From Escallonia rubra (lineage: Eukaryota; Streptophyta; Magnoliopsida; Escalloniales; Escalloniaceae), in contig JAVXUO010000774.1 in assembly GCA_033065855.1 (NCBI GenBank), forward strand, positions 124,001 to 188,000: 64,000 nucleotides of DNA, written 5' to 3'. The notes under the pieces are model-generated. The model had not been told where the DNA came from and ran no database searches. It saw only the letters and a list, made by a program, of their open reading frames with translations. A program made the position numbers and the translations under genes. Positions 55,822 through 64,000 of the stretch are shown in pieces. Each line of letters opens with the position of its first letter. Positions within the stretch are counted from its first letter, which is position 1.

Positions 55822-56551
55822 AACTCCCATGGATGAGACTTTTTGGCAGAATGTGCCCTTAGATCGGTTACAATGAGAGATGGCATGTTTACTCCTATGA
55901 TATGAACTCTACCACTGATCGATGGCCATTTTATTTCTTATTTTGGATCGTGTAGCCACTGATCAGTGGCTATTGTACTTCTTGTTTAGGGTCACGTGCT
56001 TCCCTTTTTATCAACCTTTCGCATCTTGTGTGGTGAATTCCACTCTAGATCCTTCTTGCTGGTTGGTGAACTTTGAGCTCGGCTCTTGGTCTTTACATGT
56101 TCTGATGGGTGCTCTGCCAACATTTTCAATAAAGGCCTTTTCTTGCATTGTTTTTGTCCATGCTCCTCGAAATAAATTATATGCAGGGCCTTAATGTACA
56201 GTTTTTCATTTTTTCTCCTTCTATCAGCATCCAACACCACAATTACCACATAGCTACCGCCACACCAGTCACCGTCCTTGTTGCTTGCTGCCCAAAATCA
56301 AGCGTGCAACCACCACCACCACCAACTTTAGTCACTCTCATCTTCGCCATCACCATCATAATCACCAGCCCTTTTACAACCGGACCCACCACAACTGCTG
56401 TAAAACACTAAGATGTTGTCACAATATTGCATTAGTGTTTCTAATAATGTGTCTTGACATGGTAAGTTGCATACATGATCCGTTAAGTTTTAAATATATT
56501 GCATTTTTACCCATGTGCATTTTGGAGGGAAATGAACATTTCATTTCCCAC
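55822..56551. other. Unassigned DNA between two retroelements
   Basis: Contains a run of CCA triplets (about 56308-56325) and no recognisable coding domain. It could be older repeat DNA. Confidence 0.45.
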
Positions 56552-58000
56552 TGAAACCAATAAAACAACTCTAGATGGTGGTGAATAGGGTTTTTGAAGA
56601 TTAATGAAAATTTTTAACTAAACACAATTAGAAATCCCAATCAAACCAAGTAATAATTTAATGAAGATGCTAACTACACAATCTCAAGCAATTATAGAAC
56701 AATAAGTAAGGAAATTGAGTTAGAGATACTTGACAAGGAGATTTAAATGGTTCGGCTTGAACTACTCTCAAGCTTACATCCACCTCTTCAAAGAAGTCCA
56801 TTGCAAGGGCACTAGAATCCACTAGCAACAATCTTCTTCTAAGTCAAGATCAAAGCCCTTACAATACTCGGTAATATCTCCACACCAAGCATAAGCCTTG
56901 AATCCACAAAGTTCAACCAAGACTTGACAAACCCAAGCCTTGATCACAATCTTATTAAAAAGATCAATTGTGTATAAAGAAACTCTCTTGAAAGGAAATG
57001 ATTACAAAATGAAGCTTTAGTACAAAAGATAGATGAGACAATTGATGACTTGATGACCTGAAGAATGCTCACTCAATCAAAGAATTGCTCACAAAGATGT
57101 TCTTTTGAATAATGTAAAATCATGAAGATGAAGAGAAAAAAAATTAATTTATGAGCCTTGATATTTCTCTAATGAATGGAAGCTTATAATGTGGTTTCCA
57201 TAGTGTATGATGAAGCCCAAATCCTTTTTATAGGGTGGACGTGGATATAAAATATAGCCGTTATGGGAAGATTTGGCATGATTTTGGACAAAACTAGTCG
57301 TTATTTTTCACCCAACGATCAATAATGTCGACTGCATTCACAATGTAGTTGATTGCACTATCTTACTGTCCATTTCTCGACCGCCTCACGAAACCTCTTT
57401 CTTATTTTGAGCATAACTTTCTTTAGAAAAATCAGATTGAAGCGCCTTTTTTTGCATTGGAAAGCCAATGAAAAGTTCATCATTTTCAATGCACAACGTG
57501 TCCTAATATCATTTTAGGTCATACTCATCAATCCAAGCATGAAAGAAAAATTAGTTATATAATAGTAAAGATTAATCATATTTCATAAAAACTTAGCTTA
57601 TACATTCTTTGTTGCTCTTTGACATTTTTCATATATTGTTTTAGCTAGGAGGAGCTAGCTATGAGCTTAATTGCTATATGAGATAAATTGACATATCTTG
57701 AGTATAGTAGAGATGATGGAACGTTCTAATTGATATTGTTGTGCTTAATTGACTATCTTATGATACATTTTACCTTATATAGAATCAATGTTTGTCATCA
57801 TCAATACGACAAGGGTATGCGTGTGGGAAAATATAGTTATAAGTAGGATGTGACGTGAGGTACATATAACTCATGAATTCATAGGATGATACTAAGAGTT
57901 TCTTTATGATCCAAAGGAAGATATGGAATATAGCTCAATAATCTCATCTACTTCATTCATTTTTTAAGAGTGACAAGATAGTATGTTATCAATCATGGAA
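56552..58000 (-). repeat. 3' LTR of the gag-only copia element (inner edge approximate)
   Basis: The outer edge TGAAACCAATAAAAC is fixed by the match to 63895-64000. The inner edge is estimated, because text near 57790-57830 (on the minus strand TTGATGATGACAAACATTG) resembles the beginning of many copia LTRs. Confidence 0.5.
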
Positions 58001-58929
58001 GCTCCCTCAATCAAGTAACTGTGTGCATATTCCATCTTGATGTATGCTCTCCCTCAATTAATGCCAACAATATCCAACAAACACAACTAAATGTATAACC
58101 GAGTCATGCTCTCCTTTTGACATTACCAAAAGGTGTGTGTAGGAATAGCAATGTGAAGCATTAAGACGACATAATTTCAACATGATCACAAAGCCAATAA
58201 TGGTTATCAACAAATGTTTTCAATATAAGTGTAAGAGGACCATTAGTCATCATCTAAATCCTACAAGTATCCAAGATCATAATATAGAGAAGTAAACGGT
58301 CAATAACTCATAATTCAGATCATAGTTTGCATAGGTGCTTAATAAGCAAGTTATATATACCATGAAAAATAAATATGACAATTTTATGACGCTTCATGAT
58401 GTATAAGTTTAGCACGTAGCAGAATGTTGAATAAAGTATTAACTTTTACCCTCTTGATAACAACCGATATTCCATCTAATGAGCGATCATTGTTGAAGTC
58501 CATAATCTTTGACAAGCTTTGAGACTCTCCTAATTTGAAGTAGCATCTCCAATCTTAAAATGCTTACTCCCCCTTAAGATTTAGCTTGTTGCTCTTCCTT
58601 TTCAATTTTTTCTTGGAGCCTTCTCCTTGTTGCTATTTGTCTTTGCTTTGAACAACGTAGAATCACAATTTATGTCTATCTTTTGGTACCCACATTTTCT
58701 TGGGTCCATAACTGTTAGTCCTAGCAACAGTAAGAAATTCTTTAACAACCCACATTTTCTTTATACCTCCAACATAAAAAATTCTATAAGGATAATAATT
58801 AATCGTATGATCTTTCTTGTTGCACTAACCACAATGTGTAAAAGGTGTACAATAGTTCTTGGGTTGTCTTGGAGGAAAATTTAACCCAATTTGTTGTTTA
58901 AAAAACTTTAGGGGGCAAAATGAAGAGAT

Positions 58930-60016
58930 CTAATCATCATCGCCTTTGTTTATGCCAACTCTTTGGTGTCCAAGCATGACATCCAAGTTCTTTAGACCAT
59001 CAACAAAATTTTCAAGGTATTTTTTCAAATCACAAATCTCACGTTTTAAAATTTCATTTTGTCTTTCTAAAAGTAAAGTATCACGAGAGATTTGTTTTGT
59101 GCTAGGAATGTTCACAATCAATTCAACCAAATCGTTATCCACATGCTCCACATATAAATGGCTAGATAAGCATTCATTATTGGCATGCAACTCATTATTT
59201 TTAATTTTTAAGTCATCCAGCTCTTTTAAAATAGCATGTACTTGTCTTTTCAAAGCATAATTTTTCTTGGCTAATTTCATGGATTCTTCATATAAAAGAG
59301 CATAAGTATCATGATTATCATCATTGGAGCAATTGCTATCACTATCACTTTGTGAAGAGCTTACCGCATCTTCCTTTTGAGCCATGAAGCACATATATGC
59401 ATCTCTATTATCGAAATAATCACATTTATCTCCACTTGAGTCATTATCACTCCAAATAGTGGCTTTAATTGGAGTGCTTTTTCTTTGAATCTTTCTTCTT
59501 CTTATTTTCCCATGATGTACTCTTCATGCTTGAATCATTCTTGCTCTTGAGTGAGTTTTCATATTTCTTCATTTTGAAAAACTCATTGAATTTCTTTGCA
59601 AGTATGTCCATCTATTTGTTATTCAAATCCTCCTCCTCTCCACATGAAGATTGATCCGTTATCGATAAAGCTTCAAGAGCAATGCACTTTTCCTTCCTCT
59701 TTGGACCTTTTTGCCCGAATGATTCGAGTTGCATCCCGTAGGTCGTCAAGGAGCAAATTAATTAATCTAACGGGAAAATATTGAGATCCTTTGATTCTTG
59801 AAGTGAGGTGAATTTTGCATCTCACTCTCTAAGTAATGACCTAATTATCTTTCTTACAAGATCACCATTAGAAAAATCTTTTCCTAATTGTTTCAAAGTA
59901 TTAACAATTTTAGTTAAACAAAAATTCATCTCCGTAATAGATTCATCAAAAAACATTTAAAACATTTTCATATTCTCTATGTCATAAATTCATCTTCGAA
60001 TCTCTTGGAAAAAAGG
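58930..60016 (-). pseudogene. Copia gag, C-terminal part
   Basis: Minus-strand frames read (with stops and shifts) FFDESITEMNF...KIVNTLKQLGK, then RINLLLDDLRDATRI, IKATIWSDNDSSGDKCD and an intact 154-residue frame at 59394-58930. That frame starts CFMAQKEDAVSSS and contains a coiled-coil-like stretch (KKNYALKRQVHAILKELDDL) and ends LDVMLGHQRVGINKG. This order is the UBN2-type copia gag followed by the 'CFMA' tail found in plant elements. The pol protein expected next is missing. Confidence 0.72.
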
Positions 60017-63000
60017 TGTAACGCCTCAGAAATCCAGAGCTCTGTCGCCCTGAACTCCCGGGTCGTTAACCTACCGGATCACATCAAACCTGTCAGACCT
60101 GTTCACTAACACATATTCCAATTCGCCTAATTCAGCATCAACTCATATTTCTCAAAACATTAGATCACAACTGCTTAGCTTAAACTATTACAGCTTAGGT
60201 TCTTCACAATTCAAATTTCCTAAGATCAAATAACAGTACCGACCCACGCAGGGGTCTTACTATACCGTGGTGATGGGCTCATCAGAATCTCACTCAGTCT
60301 CTAACCCATTCCCGAACAATCTACTACTGATCATCACCTGTAGAAGAGAGTCAAACGAAGGGTGAACTTCTGAGAGCTCAGTAAGGTCGTACAAGGACCA
60401 ACAAAAGAATTACAAGGCTATTCCAAGAATTTGACTGACGAAGATTTCCAAAATAATTCAAACGGTCAAAACTCAATGATTTCCAAGTAGGATCAAAATT
60501 CATCAGAAATAAGATACCAAAATCGCCAAATACAATCACAACGGGTCCCAAACACAATCAACAAAATATCCTTTTCAAAGTCATCAATTCCAAGATACGA
60601 TGATGGTTTTCCAAAGAATTTCAAAACGTACACAGATCATCTGAGATAGTTCTTTCCAAAATACTCTGAAGATTTCTCAAAAAGATTTCAACACGAGCAC
60701 AAATTATTTCAGAGAATACTTTCATGTCATTTTCATAGCAGTCACGACATTATACAGAATAGAGAAAATAAAAAAATCAACATTGATCCTGGGCGATTGC
60801 AATGCCATTCCGGCAAGCTAACATAGTGTACACATGCATGATGTACCAAAATAATTACTAGTCCACTTGGGTACTAGCCTGCGTTTCCTGCATGATTCAT
60901 ACCAGCCTTATTACGCCCTCCCACAGAACGAAAACCCAGGTCAACACAGAAAAATCAACAATATCAATGAGCATTAACATAAGCTCAATTCACCAGAATC
61001 AGATCGAATTTTAATAATCGTAACATACTGAAATAAATCATCATTCAGAATTCCAGAAGAAAATCACAAATAAACAGCAAAACGATTGCAACTAGTTATC
61101 GAATTTAGGCACAACAATTCGGAACAACGGATACAAACAATTATCAAGTTGCTTAGCATACAATACATGCAAGCATCACAATAATTTCAAATAATCGATT
61201 CAGGTTCAATATTAGGGGTTTTCTAGGCAACACATACTGGTATCAATACACAGTTCAGAGTTTGGCATTAGCCATAAGTAGATCAAATGAGTACTTACGA
61301 GTACGAGTTATCAACATAAGGGCTCGGACGAAAGTCCTTACCCAGGGTTCAGATAGAATTCCGTACTTGGATCTGTAGCTAAATTATCCTAACCGAAATG
61401 TCTTTAGCTTTAACCTAAACAGAATAATTAAATTGTCAGAATACAGCCTACAGTACAATATTATAACTTAATACGGACTCACACATGCTCCCAAAATGAA
61501 TCTCCTTCACTGCGCATGTAAAATTACCCAAAATGCCCTTAGGTGTAAAATTACCAAAATGCCCCTCTCGGACTTAAATCACCCAAATGACCTTCCCGTA
61601 AGTAGAGTCATCCAAATAACCTTGTCGTATGTCAATTTATGCAAAAATACATTCCTTAGGTCAAATTACCAAAATACCCCATTCAGGGTGACAAATTACC
61701 AAAATGCCTCCGGGGGTTTCTAGCACCGAAAAAATCCCAAATATATATTAAACACTATTTTAAGCATCTTGATATCATTTCTGGCCTAAAAAGTATTTTA
61801 GAAAATTTTCGTCAGAAAATTTTGAACCGGTGTCTGGACCGAGCGCTAAAAGGCTAGTTTCGCGAAAAATACCTATCGGCCTCGGAATGGTACGAAATTC
61901 TAGAATATGAATTATATCAGTAAAATAAGGTTTTCATAAAATTCTCAAACTTAGTTTACTAGGTTAAATAATTCGCTAATTTTGATTAATCGATGCCATA
62001 ATTTAGCACCCTTCGCGGACGCTGAAAATTCCCAAAATATTCCGGGGCATACGTCTCGTAAAATTATATGGGGTTACAGTTTTGCACTTTGTCTAATTTT
62101 GACCCTAGATATATATAAAAATTCATTGAAAAACTACCTAATTTAATTTTAACCCTAAGTGACAATTTCAATTACTATTGAGATTACTACACCTACTGTT
62201 TCACCTAAACCCACACACACCTTCTTCCGCCTTCAGCCGAGACCCACAGTCATTCATCCCAATCACCATGCTTCTAAAGCACCTCCAAACCCACACTAAA
62301 CACTTCCAATCTCTTGCACTAGTTGAGTTATGCATCTTAGACACACCACCACTCACATAATCACCCATAAATCCACATACCCGAACACCCACAGCCAAGA
62401 ACACGTACCTACACACACTGAACACACGCACTAACCCCTCGGTACCCACTGAAACATCCATTCCGCACTCACTGGACTCCCACATACCCCTTAATACACT
62501 GAAAATACATTTAACACCTACTTTGATGCATATGTTTACACGCATATATAACATACTCACACCCATCATTCCCCGTAACACCCACACACACTCACACACG
62601 GTCACAAACACACAACTGAATACACACACAACCTCGCACACAGTACCCACCTTCATCACCTACAACACACCAAACATTCTCATATAAGCTAAAAACACCT
62701 AAATTCACACTCTCTAAACCCATGATTTTTCACCTACTTCCATTCGGCAACCATAGCCAAGCGCATAACCAACCCACATGCTGTTTTCATACACACTAAT
62801 ATGAAAATCCTATACTAGGCTAGAAAGGGAATTAAAACAAATAGGTGAGGGGTTTGCCTTGAAATCCTTCCTCCTTGTTCTATGTTTTTCTTCCCCTCTA
62901 AAGTCCCTGTTCTTTCTTTCTCTGTTTCTTCTTCTCCTATGTTCTTGGTCTGCTTCTCTCTTTTCCCCTCTTTTTCGTTTTTTTTTTCTTTTCTTCTTCT

Positions 63001-63478
63001 TTCTTTAATTCCTTAGAGATCTTATCCTATCCATATCCATATCCATATATCTTATAATAGCCCCTCGCTCGAGGTGGCCAACTCATCCTCAAAGTTTGAC
63101 ACATCATGCATACTTTAAAGAATTACAAATTAACCCCTCAAGTTTTCATATTTGCAAAATAGCTCCAAATTTCTTATAATTGCATTTAAGCCCCAAAGTC
63201 ATTCTAATCATTCTCAATTTGATTAAACATCACTAAAATATATACTAACACTAATTTTATTATTCTTCATTGCAAAAACCATTAATTTACCATTATGCCC
63301 CCAAAGTTTTTTGAAATTACGAAAATGCCCCCAAAATTTCAAATTTTACATTTTTGCCTCAAATTTTTTTTAAGCCCCTATGCACTACTAATACCCGAGC
63401 ATTACTTAAATTTATCATCCGTTTATTTTTCGAGCTTGGATGATTATTTAACCGGCTCCCGAAGTTCAGGGTATTACA
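60017..63478. repeat. Solo LTR (3462 bp) of a chromovirus-type element inserted in copia gag
   Basis: It starts TGTAACGCCTCAG and ends GGGTATTACA. Flanks are AAAGG (60012-60016) and AAATG (63479-63483), 4 of 5 agreeing, so a target duplication is probable. Internal landmarks match the LTR at 1377-4583 in order: 'accaaaatgcc' text (61550-61720), CA-rich DNA (62200-62650), T-rich DNA (62900-63010). Removing it restores the gag order WDTLQVTHE to FFDESITEM. No internal domain remains. Confidence 0.8.
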
Positions 63479-63880
63479 AAATGTCCATTCATGAGTGACT
63501 TGAAGTGTATCCCACATACTCTTAGCCGAATTATACATTATAACTCAATTGAGTTTATTTGTGTTTAGAGCACAAACAAGACAATTCTTAGCTATATAAT
63601 TCATGCAAAGCATATTTTTATCGTAATTGTTAAATTCAGATTTTTCCTTTGGCACAAGCTTATACCCAATCAACTTGATTGGAATATAATGACCATCTTC
63701 AATGATTCCCAAATTTTAAAATCTAAATATTCTAAAAATACTTTCATCTTAAATTTTCATATATTATATGAATACCCGTAAAAAAGTGGAAGTCTAGCAA
63801 TAGAACTCCCCTCAAGACTTGGAAACTCCATGATCTTTTAACTCTCTACGTGTTAACGAATTAAAAAATCAAGAGTTGAG
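63479..63880 (-). pseudogene. Copia gag, N-terminal part
   Basis: On the minus strand the frame NSAKSMWDTLQVTHEWTF is the conserved 'AKEMWDTLxVTHEGT' block of UBN2/copia gag. It stops at the solo LTR junction. Upstream text toward the primer site also encodes gag-like fragments (PIKLIGYKLVPKEKSEFN) with frame damage. Confidence 0.7.
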
Positions 63881-63892
63881 GCTTTGATACTA
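63881..63892 (-). other. Primer binding site (initiator tRNA-Met type) of the copia element
   Basis: On the minus strand TAGTATCAAAGC lies two bases after the LTR end. It agrees at 10 of 12 positions with TGGTATCAGAGC, the usual plant site complementary to the 3' end of initiator tRNA-Met. Confidence 0.75.
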
Positions 63893-63894
63893 CT

Positions 63895-64000
63895 TGAAAC
63901 CAATAAAACAATTCTAGAGGGGGGTGAATAGAGTTTTTGAAGATTAATGAGAAATTTAAATTAAACACAATCATGAATCTCAATCAATCCAAGTAATACT
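63895..64000 (-). repeat. 5' LTR of the gag-only copia element, cut by the window edge
   Basis: The visible 106 bp match 56552-56660 with a modest number of substitutions (for example ggggggtgaatag here against atggtggtgaatag). It carries the copia-typical 'ttcaccccc' text on the minus strand. Confidence 0.8.

Larger units (their letters stand above)
56552..64000 (-). mobile_element. Copia-type retrotransposon reduced to gag (pol missing), running past the window end
   Basis: Two direct repeats share about 105 bp from TGAAACCAATAAAACAA: 56552 onward (3' LTR) and 63895 to the window end (5' LTR start on the plus strand). On the minus strand the right copy ends GGTTTCA and is followed by a primer site at 63892-63881. 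Between them lie gag remnants only. After the gag C-terminus at 58930 the sequence passes to non-coding DNA and the 3' LTR, with no protease, integrase or reverse transcriptase. A solo LTR (60017-63478) interrupts gag. I could not define the inner edge of the 3' LTR; candidate polypurine tracts lie near 58046, 58106 and 58570. Confidence 0.78.

Noticed and set aside
1..64000. CRISPR array, rRNA or bacterial-type operon
   Set aside because: The tandem arrays are adjacent or compound repeats without unique spacers, and all intact genes are plant nuclear genes with introns or of PPR type.

Overview
This is a stretch of plant nuclear DNA. It has intron-split genes with GT-AG junctions, two pentatricopeptide-repeat (PPR) genes, a plant-type SCAMP gene and a STRUBBELIG-family receptor gene, set in a dense bed of LTR retrotransposons and cut-and-paste transposons. 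The protein families fit a eudicot; I cannot name the species.

Layout. 1-1262: a broken plant-mobile-domain (PMD) gene on the minus strand. 1377-6795: a chromovirus-type Ty3/gypsy element with one full 3.2 kb LTR, a decayed pol and only a 236-bp remnant of the other LTR, bounded by the target duplication ATTAT. 6.8-8.5 kb: related LTR debris with a 607-bp tandem duplication. 8.8-9.5 kb: G-rich palindromic DNA and an (AT)n run. 10390-11343: a non-autonomous hAT element ending about 110 bp upstream of a PPR gene. 11.4-27.8 kb is the first gene island: an E-class PPR gene (+), a P-class PPR gene (-) and a 13-exon SCAMP gene (-). 28-33.6 kb: accessory DNA with a direct repeat pair, a hAT MITE and a further TIR-like element. 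33655-42180: a 16-exon receptor gene (-) encoding an 800-residue LRR receptor pseudokinase. 45-50.4 kb: three further TIR elements, two of which carry gene-like sequence (one a DUF1677 fragment). 50.7-54.9 kb: a dead hAT transposase gene split by a 1.4 kb TIR element. 54917-55816: a perfect solo LTR with an internal 20-bp repeat array. 56552 to the window end: a gag-only copia-type element interrupted by a 3.46 kb solo LTR.

The four intact genes have unrelated jobs: two organelle RNA-binding proteins, one membrane-traffic protein and one cell-surface receptor. I see no operon-like or pathway link between them. For both split genes I rebuilt the exons by hand from splice sites and reading frame; every junction kept frame, giving 306 and 800 residues. 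I found no rRNA, tRNA or CRISPR array. The most notable material is in the transposons: gene fragments carried between terminal inverted repeats, a TIR group whose ends carry repeated 23-bp palindromes, and nested insertions whose target duplications give relative insertion order.
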